From contig CAYVRR010000002.1 of assembly GCA_964453215.1 (NCBI GenBank), forward strand, positions 29,904 to 93,903: a stretch of 64,000 nt of DNA. The letters are read 5' to 3'. The position numbers and the translations under genes were made by a program. Shown here piece by piece: positions 51,727 through 61,699 of the stretch; positions within the stretch are counted from its first letter, which is position 1, and each line of letters opens with the position of its first letter. This stretch comes from SABI01 sp964453215. GTDB lineage: Bacteria > Spirochaetota > Spirochaetia > Sphaerochaetales > Sphaerochaetaceae. The notes under the pieces were generated by a model. The model searched no databases and was not told where the DNA came from. It was given only the letters and a program-made list of their open reading frames with translations.

Positions 51727-54705
51727 TCATAGTTTGACCTCTCTATCAACCTTGATTTCACTAATTGCGTTCCACTTTACTAAAAACTTCACAACAGGGC
51801 TCCACACCAAGCGATTGTTTACATTCTCAACTCGTGCTTCATAGGTAACATAGAGATTCCAATCATCCATATAGTGGATGAGGGAGAGGGAAAATGAATC
51901 CATAATAAATTGTGTTGTATTTCTTCCATTTCCAAAGAAATCAAAACTTTTAAGTAGGTCTTCTATGAAATCTTGAATAGTATTATATCTATATAACCCC
52001 CTATTTACTGACTTAAGTGAAGTTTTTATTGATAAAAACTTGTAAATATCGAGCGTAAGGGAGAAATCTATAGAAGCATACGAGCCAAAAGAGTCAACAA
52101 AAGAGTGGTGATAAAGGGCAATCACATTATAAGAGAGGCTAATCCTGTTTTTCCACCACAGCTTCTTCTCTAATGAATTAATTAATTTTACATCTAATGA
52201 TTCTCCCACTACAGAAGAGTTAACTTGAGTCCCTTTTATAGAAAGATCTATAAAGGGGGCAGAAACTCTGAAGGTAAGTTTATCAAATGAGTTATTATCA
52301 CTTTTAAACCTCCCTGATGCATCTACAGTAAGATATGCATCAAAAAGGGAAATTTTCAAAGAAGAATCTATTGTGAGGTCTTTATAAAACTGATTTGTAG
52401 GTAAAGTTTTAGAGTATTGAGCACTATTTGAGAAATTTAAGATTTCCCCTTTATAGGAAAAAGTAAAATTCCCCCTAAATAGAGTTAATACATCACTCTC
52501 ATTCTCTTTAACTCCTACAGAGATAGAGCTAGAAATTTTCTTATATTGTAATCCTAATTTAGGGGTAAAGGTTACATCAAGGGGGAAAAGGGTAAATGTA
52601 ACAGATGGGGAAAGTTCTACATCCCCCACTTTATACGTGGGATTATATGAGAGTGAGTGTATTTTTACATCATCAGAAGAAAAGGTTGTAAATCCTTTAT
52701 TTTCTTCAACAAATGAGTTCTCTTTTTGATAAGAATTTCTATACAATCGTTGATTTAGTGTATAACTTATATTCAAAAAAGGGAGGGTGATTGTATTATC
52801 TGAAGAAATATCATATTGTTTTGACTCTTTTGTATCAGTTGTGGTGTTTGAAAGAAGTGATGTTATTTTGTGATTAAATGTAACAATCTTTGGACCAATT
52901 CTCGATTCTAGTTCAATAAAAGATCTATTATTCACTTTTGTTATCGTATCAACTCGTAATCCTTTTGTATAATCAAAGACCCATTTAAAATCTTGTTTTA
53001 TTTCATAATTAATCTTCAAAAATGATTCTGAAACCCGATGTAAGGTAGTACTGTTCTCATCTTTAGGAAGTAACTGATATTTTTTTAATTGTTCTACTTG
53101 CTTGGAAGTGTAGGTTGTTTTTTCCCCTTTTTCATCCCCTTTCCAATTTTTTTGTACGAGTGTACCACTCATTTTTGCACGTATATCAATTGGGGTCGCA
53201 TCATTGATAACAAATCCCCCAATTGTGGGGTCACTCTCTTTTTCAAAGCGAATATTACTTTGGAATGTAGTAATATCAATAGAGTTGATATAAGGGGCCA
53301 AAAGCTCTGGAGAAATTGAGGTTGAGCCCTTTAATTCCCATGTGAATGAGTTAATTGAGCTAATTTTATTCTCCTCTTTTGTATTAATTGAAGCGAGTTC
53401 TAATAACCGAGTTCGAATATCTCGTTGTAGGTAATCTTTTTTTACTTCACTATCACTATAAAAAGGGAGGGAGAAAGAGAGGGAAGTGTTATCCTTTTTA
53501 TATGAGAAGGTTGGGTGTATGAGGTATCTAAATAATGCTTTGTTTGCTTGAGTAGATGGGTTTTTGTAGGCAACACCTGAAAGCATAGATGCTTTCATAC
53601 CTGCTTCTGGAAAACTATTTTCACTTTCTAACCCTAAGAAAATTCCATCGTGTTGATAAAAATCACCATAGAGAGTTGCGTAGGATGAAGAAGAGAGTGC
53701 CCATTGTTCCACTTGGGAGGGATTGGGTTGCACCTTGGCCTCATATGTATACATAGAACCCTTTTCTAATGGTTGTTCACCAGTTAAAAAAGATGTAATC
53801 CCCTTCTCCTCTTTTTCATGAATCAAAGGATTTTTCCCATAGAGTTCATAACTTGTAAAAACCATCACCCCTCTTTGAGAGTCATACCCAAAGGAGGGGT
53901 TAAAGGTGAGTGTTTTTCCAGGATAAAAAAAGAATGGGATATAAAGAATAGGGACTCTTCCTATGTACAAAAATGAGGAGGATAGAAAGAGGTCATTATT
54001 ATCGATAACATAGAAATTTTTTGATCTAATTTGGTAATAATCCTTATCTACACTTGTGGTAAGGGATGAGTCTGCAACAGAGATGAAAGGAGGATCTTGA
54101 GATAACGTAATTTTTTCACCACGAGATAAAAACTGAGTCTCTTTTCCATCTTCATCAAGACTCTCGCTTCTAATAATTCCTTGATTCATCACAATTTCTT
54201 GAGTACGGGTATTTAAGATAAGCGAATTAGAAGTGAGAACTTCTACCTCCCCTTCCCTATTTTGCTCAAACACCACATTACCAATGGCATAAAGATACCC
54301 CTTTTTCCTATTAAATATAATAGTTTGTGCTTGTAGTGAGTTATCTTCAAAATCTATTGAAACACTCCCATCTAGAATAACTTGATCCTTTTGTTCATGA
54401 ACAAAAAATGAATCAGCTTGGTTAATCTGTAGGTATGGTTTTTCACGTTCGATACCCTCCTTTTGGGTTTCACTAAAGCCATAATAGGTTAATATAGCTG
54501 CAATAAGCTCATTTCTATCACTAATAGGAGGGAGATTTAAAAAGTTGTTTTTCTCTATGAGAGATGAAGTTGGTAGAGAGAGAATATGAGAAATAATGAG
54601 GTCACTATTTTCGATTTCTGTTGCATACACAGGTACATAAAGGGATATAGAGAATAATAATGTGCAAGCTAGGAAAAAGAATTGTTCTACTCTAACTGTT
54701 TTCAT
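51727..54705 (-). CDS. lptD: LptD-like outer-membrane protein (OstA domain plus barrel)
   Basis: LptD inserts lipopolysaccharide into the outer leaflet in many diderms. The 992-residue product has a signal peptide (about 1-28), an OstA/LptA-like beta-taco domain (about 90-240: VHEQKDQVILDGSVSIDFEDNS, NRKKGYLYAIGNVVFEQN), the LptD transition YIGRVPILYIPFFFYPG, and a large C-terminal barrel rich in alternating strands. Treponemes without classical LPS also keep an LptD-like protein, so the cargo here is uncertain. It overlaps uvrA by 14 bases with no clear ribosome binding site, so it depends on coupling. phoH follows after 28 bases. Confidence 0.82.
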   Translation of the reverse strand: MKTVRVEQFFFLACTLLFSISLYVPVYATEIENSDLIISHILSLPTSSLIEKNNFLNLPPISDRNELIAAILTYYGFSETQKEGIEREKPYLQINQADSFFVHEQKDQVILDGSVSIDFEDNSLQAQTIIFNRKKGYLYAIGNVVFEQNREGEVEVLTSNSLILNTRTQEIVMNQGIIRSESLDEDGKETQFLSRGEKITLSQDPPFISVADSSLTTSVDKDYYQIRSKNFYVIDNNDLFLSSSFLYIGRVPILYIPFFFYPGKTLTFNPSFGYDSQRGVMVFTSYELYGKNPLIHEKEEKGITSFLTGEQPLEKGSMYTYEAKVQPNPSQVEQWALSSSSYATLYGDFYQHDGIFLGLESENSFPEAGMKASMLSGVAYKNPSTQANKALFRYLIHPTFSYKKDNTSLSFSLPFYSDSEVKKDYLQRDIRTRLLELASINTKEENKISSINSFTWELKGSTSISPELLAPYINSIDITTFQSNIRFEKESDPTIGGFVINDATPIDIRAKMSGTLVQKNWKGDEKGEKTTYTSKQVEQLKKYQLLPKDENSTTLHRVSESFLKINYEIKQDFKWVFDYTKGLRVDTITKVNNRSFIELESRIGPKIVTFNHKITSLLSNTTTDTKESKQYDISSDNTITLPFLNISYTLNQRLYRNSYQKENSFVEENKGFTTFSSDDVKIHSLSYNPTYKVGDVELSPSVTFTLFPLDVTFTPKLGLQYKKISSSISVGVKENESDVLTLFRGNFTFSYKGEILNFSNSAQYSKTLPTNQFYKDLTIDSSLKISLFDAYLTVDASGRFKSDNNSFDKLTFRVSAPFIDLSIKGTQVNSSVVGESLDVKLINSLEKKLWWKNRISLSYNVIALYHHSFVDSFGSYASIDFSLTLDIYKFLSIKTSLKSVNRGLYRYNTIQDFIEDLLKSFDFFGNGRNTTQFIMDSFSLSLIHYMDDWNLYVTYEARVENVNNRLVWSPVVKFLVKWNAISEIKVDREVKL

Positions 54706-57526
54706 GAATATGTTGAGCTATATAATACCCTGTATGACTCTTCTTTGAAAGTGCAACTTCTTCAGGTGTTCCACAGCTCACTAATTCTCCCCCCTTATCT
54801 CCTCCATCAGGACCAAGGTCGACTATGTAATCAGCACTCATAATGATGTCGAGATTGTGCTCTATCAGCATAATCGTATTTCCTGTATCAACTATTCTGT
54901 TAAGCACTTCCATCAAATTTCTTACATCAGCAAAATGGAGGCCAGTTGTGGGTTCATCAAGGATGTAAAGAGTTTTTCCTGTACTTCTTTTAGCTAATTC
55001 AAGTGATAACTTCACCCTTTGAGCCTCCCCTCCACTTAAAGTGAGGGCAGATTGTCCTAATTTTATATATCCAAGTCCCACAGAATCGAGAGTCTCAATT
55101 TTACGATGAATTGAGGGAATTGCTTTAAAGAACTCAGCAGCTTCACTAACTGTCATATCTAATACATCGTGAATATTTTTTCCTTTATAGTATATTCGTA
55201 GAGTCTCTTTATTGAATCTTTTTCCTTTACACACGTCACAATTCACATAGACATCGGGAAGGAAATTCATCTCAATTTTTAAATTCCCATCCCCTTTACA
55301 ATGCTCACATCTCCCTCCAGAGACATTAAATGAGAATCTTCCAGGTTTATACCCTTTTGCTTTTGCTTCAGGAAGGGAGGCAAATAGGTCTCTAATTGGG
55401 GTAAACGCTCCTACATAGGTTGCAGGATTAGAGCGGGGAGTGCGTCCAATGGGAGTTTGATCTATGCTAATGACTTTATCAATGTGTTCACTTCCTTCAA
55501 TAGAGGTGTATCCATCCATCTTTTCCTGTTTTCTATTCATAATTCGTTTTAAAGCTGGTAGCAATATTTCATGAAGAAGGGTTGATTTACCTGAGCCAGA
55601 AACTCCTGTAATTACATTCATCACCCCAAGAGGGAATGAAACATCAATTCCTTTTAAATTGTTTTTAGCAGCCCCATATATTTTTATAAAGTTTCCACTT
55701 CCACTGCGGTGCCCATGTTTAATTGGCATCGTTAACTCTTTTGCTAAGTATCTTCCTGTGAGGCTTATTGGATTATTCATGAGTTCACGTGCTGTCCCTT
55801 TTGAAGTTATATACCCTCCATGAACTCCTGCACCAGGACCTAAATCTACAATATAATCGGCTTCTAACATCGTAGCTTCATCATGCTCTACTACAATAAG
55901 GGTGTTCCCTATATCCCTAAGTGCTTTAAGTGCTTCTATGAGTTTATGATTATCCTTTTGATGAAGCCCAATACTTGGTTCATCTAAGACATAAATTACG
56001 CCACTTAGCGCACTTCCAATTTGGGTTGCTAATCGAATTCGTTGAGATTCTCCCCCACTTAAGGTCCCTGTGCTCCTGTCGAGTGTAAGGTAATCAAGGC
56101 CCACATTTACGAGAAAATGGAGTCTTGAATGGATCTCTTTTAATACTTGTTTACTAATTTCAATTTGTGTTTCATTGAGTGAAAGATTGTCAAAGAAAGT
56201 AACTGAATCTTTTACAGATAAAGAGGTAATCTCATAGATATTTTTATTTTGAACTAAGATTGAAAGGGCCTCTTTTCTTAGCTTTTTCCCATCACATGTG
56301 GGGCACTTTTGCCCTGTCATATACCCTTCCATCCAACTTCTCATAGGGGAAGAACCGGTTTCTCTATATCGTCTTCTCAGCTCTATGATAATTCCTTCGT
56401 AGGGTTTATGAGCTGTATAGGTTGAGTTTCTTTTTTTGTTATGGTAGCTCAGTTCTATTGGCTCATTTCCCCCAAACAAAATAATATCGATAATTTCTTG
56501 TGGAAGGTCTTTAAATGGGGTATCAAGGGAGAAGTTATAGTGTTTTGCAAGTGCTTCAAAGGAGGTTCTTGCCCAAGATGCTTCTGGGTTATGTGTAGCA
56601 ATTGCTCGTTGATTAAATGATTTGTTGTAATCGGGGATGATTTTATCTACATCAAAGTCACTAATATCTCCAAGTCCATGGCATGTTGGGCATGCTCCAA
56701 AGGGGTTGTTAAAACTAAAAAGACGGGGTTCTATTTCTGGTAAACTAATGCCACAGTGGATGCAACTATTCTTTTGTGAATAGGTAATCACATTCTCACT
56801 CTTGTCATCTTGAATATGTAAAATACTTACAAGGCCATCGCTCATACTTGTTGCACTTTCAATTGAATCAGCTAAACGAGAACGAACTTCTGATGATAAA
56901 ATAAGGCGATCTACAACTATTTCAATAGAGTGTTTTTCTTGTTTCTTTAGTGGTGGTACATCTTCAAGGGCGTATATTGTCCCATTTACCCTCACTCTCA
57001 CATAGCCATCTTTTTTGGCATCTTCAAATATCTTTTTATGCTCCCCTTTTCTCCCTATTACTACAGGGGATAAGATCATAATCTTACTCAAATCAGGGAG
57101 GGTATACATTGCTTCAAGTATCTGGTCTATAGATTGTTCACTTATTGCATCCCCGCACAAAGGGCAATGGGGAGTTCCAACTCTCGCCCAAAGGAGGCGA
57201 TAATAATCGTAGATTTCTGAGACTGTTGCAACGATTGAACGGGGATTTTTATTAGTTGTTTTTTGTTCAATTGCAATAGCTGGACTTAACCCTTCTATGT
57301 AATCAACAGCGGGTTTTTCTAATCTTCCTAAAAATTGTCTTGCATAGGAACTTAAAGATTCTACATAGCGACGCTGTCCCTCTGCAAAGATGGTATCAAA
57401 GGCAAGGGAAGATTTTCCAGAACCACTTAAGCCTGAAATAACGATGAGTTGATCTTTATCTAAATCGAGGTCTATGTTTTTTAAATTATGTTGTCTTGCT
57501 CCCCGAATAATGAGCTTGTTATGCAC
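54692..57526 (-). CDS. uvrA: excinuclease ABC subunit A (UvrA)
   Basis: UvrA detects DNA damage and starts nucleotide excision repair. The 944-residue protein has two ABC ATPase modules: Walker A SGLSGSGKSSLAFDT near the N-terminus and GVSGSGKSTLLHEILLP in the second half, with ABC signatures LSGGESQRIRLA and LSGGEAQRVKL. Zinc knuckles are CPLC, CIHC...CPTC and CEHC...CDVC. It starts with GTG sharing a base with the ispG stop (TAGTG). Confidence 0.97.
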   Translation of the reverse strand: MHNKLIIRGARQHNLKNIDLDLDKDQLIVISGLSGSGKSSLAFDTIFAEGQRRYVESLSSYARQFLGRLEKPAVDYIEGLSPAIAIEQKTTNKNPRSIVATVSEIYDYYRLLWARVGTPHCPLCGDAISEQSIDQILEAMYTLPDLSKIMILSPVVIGRKGEHKKIFEDAKKDGYVRVRVNGTIYALEDVPPLKKQEKHSIEIVVDRLILSSEVRSRLADSIESATSMSDGLVSILHIQDDKSENVITYSQKNSCIHCGISLPEIEPRLFSFNNPFGACPTCHGLGDISDFDVDKIIPDYNKSFNQRAIATHNPEASWARTSFEALAKHYNFSLDTPFKDLPQEIIDIILFGGNEPIELSYHNKKRNSTYTAHKPYEGIIIELRRRYRETGSSPMRSWMEGYMTGQKCPTCDGKKLRKEALSILVQNKNIYEITSLSVKDSVTFFDNLSLNETQIEISKQVLKEIHSRLHFLVNVGLDYLTLDRSTGTLSGGESQRIRLATQIGSALSGVIYVLDEPSIGLHQKDNHKLIEALKALRDIGNTLIVVEHDEATMLEADYIVDLGPGAGVHGGYITSKGTARELMNNPISLTGRYLAKELTMPIKHGHRSGSGNFIKIYGAAKNNLKGIDVSFPLGVMNVITGVSGSGKSTLLHEILLPALKRIMNRKQEKMDGYTSIEGSEHIDKVISIDQTPIGRTPRSNPATYVGAFTPIRDLFASLPEAKAKGYKPGRFSFNVSGGRCEHCKGDGNLKIEMNFLPDVYVNCDVCKGKRFNKETLRIYYKGKNIHDVLDMTVSEAAEFFKAIPSIHRKIETLDSVGLGYIKLGQSALTLSGGEAQRVKLSLELAKRSTGKTLYILDEPTTGLHFADVRNLMEVLNRIVDTGNTIMLIEHNLDIIMSADYIVDLGPDGGDKGGELVSCGTPEEVALSKKSHTGYYIAQHIHENS

Positions 57527-58584
57527 TACTTCATCTCCTGAATATATTGAAAGAGGACTTCTTCTGCTTCACTTTCTACTACTTCTTTAACTAACTTTCC
57601 TTTTACATACAAAAAGACTTTGTTCCCAATTCCTGTAATTGCGATATCGGCGGAGGCAGCTTCTCCAGGGCCATTGACTTGGCACCCCATGATTGCAACA
57701 GTGAGATCACTTTGAATTGCATAGAGTTTATGCTCGATCTTCTTCACAAACTTAGCTGAATCGAAGGTACTTCGACCACACGTTGGGCAAGAGATAAGAT
57801 TAATTCCCCCCTTCATAATTCCAACGGTTCGTAAGATTTCTTTAGCAGCTGCTATTTCATAGATGTTATCATCACTAATGCTGATTCTCATCGTATCCCC
57901 TATTCCTTCCTTTAAGAGCCTACCAAGAGCCCAGGTACTGCGAGTAACTGCACTCACAATGGAACCAGCTTCAGTTACTCCAAGGTGGAGGGGATAATCA
58001 CAGAGGGATGCTAACTGTTTATAACTCTCATATGTGTGATCAACAGAGGTGTGTTTTACTGATATTACCGTATGTGTGAAATTCCAGCTTTCAAACCATG
58101 AAGCATATTCTAATGAAGTTTCAACCATAGCTTTTACAGGATCTTCTTTTCTCAAAGCGTGTGGTAAAGAGCCCCCATTGAGGCCAATACGGATTGCAAC
58201 GTTGTTGTCTCTAGCTGCTTTTACAACCTCTTCTACTTTCCACTTTGCCCCTATATTACCTGGATTAATTCTAATTTTATCTGCTTTACACTCTATTGCC
58301 TCGAGTGCGAGTTTATAATCAAAGTGGATATCAGCAACGACTGGCATAGGAGAGTCTTTGCATATGTTAAAAAATGTTTCTTTATTGTCATGATTGGGAT
58401 AGCTAAAACGGATGATATCACACCCCATCGTGGCATATGTGCGAAGTGTAAAGAGTAAATTATCATACCACGATGTTTCACTCATTGGTTTAAGAATAGT
58501 TGAATACATTGTTTGTATTGCAATTTTTTCACCACTACCAATAGCAATATCTTTAATGGGTACAATTCGTGTTTCTCGTCTCAT
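57526..58584 (-). CDS. ispG: 4-hydroxy-3-methylbut-2-enyl diphosphate synthase IspG
   Basis: IspG is a [4Fe-4S] enzyme of the non-mevalonate (MEP) isoprenoid pathway. The 352-residue protein has the TIM-barrel part (PVVADIHFDYKLALEA, KIRINPGNIG, VAIRIGLNGGSLP) and the cluster part with cysteines in LISCPTCGRS and IMGCQVNGPGEA and a final Glu in NGPGE. Its presence implies the MEP pathway elsewhere in the genome. It is the first gene of the ispG-uvrA-lptD-phoH-pgpH-ybeY-corC run. Confidence 0.96.
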   Translation of the reverse strand: MRRETRIVPIKDIAIGSGEKIAIQTMYSTILKPMSETSWYDNLLFTLRTYATMGCDIIRFSYPNHDNKETFFNICKDSPMPVVADIHFDYKLALEAIECKADKIRINPGNIGAKWKVEEVVKAARDNNVAIRIGLNGGSLPHALRKEDPVKAMVETSLEYASWFESWNFTHTVISVKHTSVDHTYESYKQLASLCDYPLHLGVTEAGSIVSAVTRSTWALGRLLKEGIGDTMRISISDDNIYEIAAAKEILRTVGIMKGGINLISCPTCGRSTFDSAKFVKKIEHKLYAIQSDLTVAIMGCQVNGPGEAASADIAITGIGNKVFLYVKGKLVKEVVESEAEEVLFQYIQEMK

Positions 58585-58701
58585 GTTCCATATTTCCTTA
58601 TTGTATTAAAAAAGTGAATCAAATTGTATCGTAAAAAGAGGAATTAAAAAAGAAGGAACTCTAGGATAAGGAAAACTTTTCAAAGGAGGAATAGATGCAC
58701 A

Positions 58702-58730
58702 AATCTCCCTTACATCTAATAAGGGAGATT
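58702..58730. terminator. hairpin terminator after the V-ATPase operon
   Basis: AATCTCCCTTA pairs perfectly with TAAGGGAGATT (11 bp, 7-base loop), 26 bases past the atpK stop. Only a short T-run (three T) follows on the minus strand, so termination may be partial. Confidence 0.6.
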
Positions 58731-58756
58731 CGTTATTAACAGGTATACTATTGTAA

Positions 58757-59191
58757 CTATTGTAATAAGAGTAGCAAGAAGACAAGAGTAAACAATGCAA
58801 CTGTTTCAACAATACCAATTACAATAAAGTAGTTAGCTGTTCCTTTTCCAGTCTCTGCAAGTGCATCTGAAGCTGCTGCAGCTGTTCTTCCTTGCATCCA
58901 AGCTGAAAGACCAATTGCTAATCCACCAAAAATACCGCTACCTAATAAAAGGGCTGCATCCTGACCCGCCGCTGCTGCTGCACTGATGAAGTTCATTAAA
59001 AGAAATCCATATATTGTCTGTGTTAATGGAGCACCACTAAAGGCGACCATGATGAAAGGCGCCGGCTTGTTATTAGCATAACACTTCTTCCATCCACCAA
59101 CTGCTGCGAGTGCCGCAGCTCCTGAGCCTAAGCCAGACCCGAGTGCTGAAAGACCGAGTGCTGCTGCCATACCTATCAATCCAATATTCAT
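58757..59191 (-). CDS. atpK: V-type ATPase subunit K (rotor ring, Na+-type ligands)
   Basis: Subunit K forms the membrane rotor of the V/A-type ATPase. The 144-residue protein has four membrane helices in two hairpins. The essential Glu129 lies in VIGIVETVALF. Thr57 and Gln58 (PLTQTIYGF) and Gln100 (WMQGRTAAAA) align with Thr64, Gln65 and Gln110 that bind Na+ in Enterococcus hirae NtpK (Glu139 there). AGGAG lies 8 bases before the ATG. It is the last gene of the operon. Na+ coupling is inferred from this alignment by eye. Confidence 0.92.
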   Translation of the reverse strand: MNIGLIGMAAALGLSALGSGLGSGAAALAAVGGWKKCYANNKPAPFIMVAFSGAPLTQTIYGFLLMNFISAAAAAGQDAALLLGSGIFGGLAIGLSAWMQGRTAAAASDALAETGKGTANYFIVIGIVETVALFTLVFLLLLLQ

Positions 59192-59216
59192 ATTCTTTGC
59201 TCCTTATCGTTGTCTT

Positions 59217-61064
59217 TTACAACGTATTTGATGTGTTTTGTACTGTTTCTTTAAACGGTGTGTATGCATATCCTGTCCACTCCATCCCGAGTTGACCAGA
59301 AAATTCCAATAAATTCAATCTCACTCCATGAACTACAACTGACAATAGAGCCATTATTATGTTGAGCCCATGTCCAACTACAAGGACAAATATTCCAGCT
59401 GGAAGGGCAAACCCAGATAATAAGCCAGATGCCATATTGTTAAATGATTGTGCGATTGCTAAAGATGCCATTCCAACTGCAAAAAGACGGATATAACTAA
59501 TAATGTTACTAAAAGCACTAATTGAGTTTAAGAAGGTTGTAAAGAGGTTCCCAGCTCCCCCTAATAATCCCTTCACAAAGGGAATGCCAGGGCCTTGAGC
59601 TCCAAATAAGACGATGAGTAAGAAACCAGAACCTACAACTATTGCAACAACCATCATATTAATGGATGCATTAATAACGAGGGTGAGGACGAGGAAGTAG
59701 AGGGCATCTATCATAATGAGCCATCCAACATCTGCAACAGCTGAGAGATCTTTTTTCCCAATTTTGCGATAAATATTCATTACACAAGCAAGGGAGAGTT
59801 GAACTGTACCTATGATGAAACAAAATTGCATCACAGTATTTTGAGCACTTGTTGCACTTAGGCCAAAGAGCTCAGGATAACTCGCTATTTGTGGTATCAC
59901 AAGGGCTTTAAGAAATGGGATGCTACTAATGATTGTTTTAGAGCCAAACCACGTACCTGTCACAGCTCCCCATACAATCGAAGTGATCGACAAGACATAC
60001 AAAAGGACTATAGCATTTGTAGCTTTTTTCCCCTTCACATGCATAAGTACTGCTGTAATAAAGAAGATAAGTCCATAGGCACCATCACCTACTATCATTG
60101 CAAAGAAGAGGGCGAAAAAGAGGAGAAACCACATACTGATGTCTACTTCTCTATACCCAGGAACTGTTCCTAAGATATCAAAAACAGGTTTTATGATACC
60201 AACTGCTTTTGGATTAGAAACAAGTGTTGGAGGGTTTTCATCCTCTTTAATATCACTTAATGCATAACCAATCTTATTCTTTTTCGCAAATATTTTAAAT
60301 TCAGCCTCTTTTGTAACAGGGAGGTATCCACTTAACCACGTCACAATTCCTTCCTGCTCATCCATAGAAGCGTCGATCTTTTCAAAGATAGTATCACTCT
60401 CTAAGACACTCAAATAGTGCTCAAATGATGGGATATAGGTAATGCTCTCTACTAACTCTTTATCTATTTGATTGAGAGTTTTTGTATACTCAGTGACTAA
60501 ATTCTTTGCTTCAGTTAATGAGTGGGAAGGGAGCACTATTGGTGTGAGTGAGTCTATTGCTTTACCAACTGTTGCTATAAGAGTAAATTTCTTCTCCCTC
60601 GACAATACAATATATTGTTGTTCTACTTGTTTTAAACTTTTACTTTCTACTCTATAGAGGTAGAGAGGATAGCCATTCTTTTTTAAGTATTTGAGATCTT
60701 TAAGAGAGATATCTCCAAGGGGTGAGAGAAATTCTATCTCTTTTTGAAGAGATGAGATGAGTTGTTCTTTCTCCTCTTTTGAATCTAAAAGAGAAAGTAA
60801 TCTGTTATATAGGTCAAAAAAAGTTTTTTCATCAACTACATGAGTGTATGCAATTTTTCTTTTTTTATCCTCTTTCTCAAGTTGTTTCAGTGTGGTTAAT
60901 AAAGTGGTCACCTTTGATATACTTTTTGTGAGGTCTTCTACCTTTTCACTCTTCACACTCACTTCATCAGGGTGTAGAATACCAACTTTCCTCAGCTCTT
61001 TGAGAGTTTTATTCTTCTCATATAGTCGCATCACAATTGAGACTCGTTTCATTTCTACAATCAT
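59217..61064 (-). CDS. atpI: V-type ATPase subunit I (stator/ion channel)
   Basis: Subunit I (subunit a equivalent) joins the peripheral stalk to the ion half-channels. The 615-residue protein has a soluble, partly coiled-coil N-terminal half (about 1-290) and a C-terminal half with seven to eight membrane helices; the conserved Arg of ISYIRLFAVGMASLAIAQ faces the rotor Glu. Its ATG overlaps the atpD stop by four bases (ATGA) with GGGAG 5 bases upstream. Confidence 0.94.
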   Translation of the reverse strand: MIVEMKRVSIVMRLYEKNKTLKELRKVGILHPDEVSVKSEKVEDLTKSISKVTTLLTTLKQLEKEDKKRKIAYTHVVDEKTFFDLYNRLLSLLDSKEEKEQLISSLQKEIEFLSPLGDISLKDLKYLKKNGYPLYLYRVESKSLKQVEQQYIVLSREKKFTLIATVGKAIDSLTPIVLPSHSLTEAKNLVTEYTKTLNQIDKELVESITYIPSFEHYLSVLESDTIFEKIDASMDEQEGIVTWLSGYLPVTKEAEFKIFAKKNKIGYALSDIKEDENPPTLVSNPKAVGIIKPVFDILGTVPGYREVDISMWFLLFFALFFAMIVGDGAYGLIFFITAVLMHVKGKKATNAIVLLYVLSITSIVWGAVTGTWFGSKTIISSIPFLKALVIPQIASYPELFGLSATSAQNTVMQFCFIIGTVQLSLACVMNIYRKIGKKDLSAVADVGWLIMIDALYFLVLTLVINASINMMVVAIVVGSGFLLIVLFGAQGPGIPFVKGLLGGAGNLFTTFLNSISAFSNIISYIRLFAVGMASLAIAQSFNNMASGLLSGFALPAGIFVLVVGHGLNIIMALLSVVVHGVRLNLLEFSGQLGMEWTGYAYTPFKETVQNTSNTL

Positions 61065-61690
61065 GCTATCTCCCGTGTGACTTTATTCACTAATTTTCGT
61101 TTCGAAATTTTTCCTCTTACCACAGCAGAAGTTTGCTGATCTCCAAGGTAAATTTGAATTTTTCTAATATTATGCTTTGTTTCAGGAATTTTTACTTTCT
61201 CGAACAGGTTTACTCGCTGACTTGTCACCCTAAGCTCTTTACTTAAGAGTTCAATTTGCTTCTCTAACGTTGCAATTTTTGCATCATACATAGCAATTTC
61301 TTTTAATGAGATAATTCCTTTATCAACCCAAAGGGGATAATCATCAACATTATAAGGGATATATTTAAAGGTGAGATTCCTAAAAAGGGGAATAGTAACA
61401 CCTGCAATATTGCCCTTCTCTTTTACTACTTTATCAATGATAACAAGGTGGTCTATTTTTTTCTTTTTTTCCACATATCTATTTTCATTAAATACAGCTA
61501 CCCAAGATTGAAGTGCTTTAACAAGATCTTTTTGCTCTTGCTTGAGAGCATCAACTTCACTTATTTTATCCCTAATCACCATCTGCAATTGTTGTTTTTT
61601 CAATTGTAAGGTTGGAAGGTAGCGTTGATATTGCTTGAGTTGGTCTTTTTGTTTTTTCTGTTCATTTTTCGTAAGCTTGACTTTTGCCAT
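61061..61690 (-). CDS. atpD: V-type ATPase subunit D (central shaft)
   Basis: Subunit D is the coiled-coil shaft that rotates inside the A3B3 ring. The 209-residue product is mainly two long helices (LTKNEQKKQKDQLKQYQRYL at the N-terminus and LRVTSQRVNLFEKVKIP near the C-terminus) with a short central beta part, as expected for the family. AGGAG precedes the ATG. It is 9 bases after atpB and overlaps atpI. Confidence 0.93.
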   Translation of the reverse strand: MAKVKLTKNEQKKQKDQLKQYQRYLPTLQLKKQQLQMVIRDKISEVDALKQEQKDLVKALQSWVAVFNENRYVEKKKKIDHLVIIDKVVKEKGNIAGVTIPLFRNLTFKYIPYNVDDYPLWVDKGIISLKEIAMYDAKIATLEKQIELLSKELRVTSQRVNLFEKVKIPETKHNIRKIQIYLGDQQTSAVVRGKISKRKLVNKVTREIA

Positions 61691-61699
61691 TCATTACTC

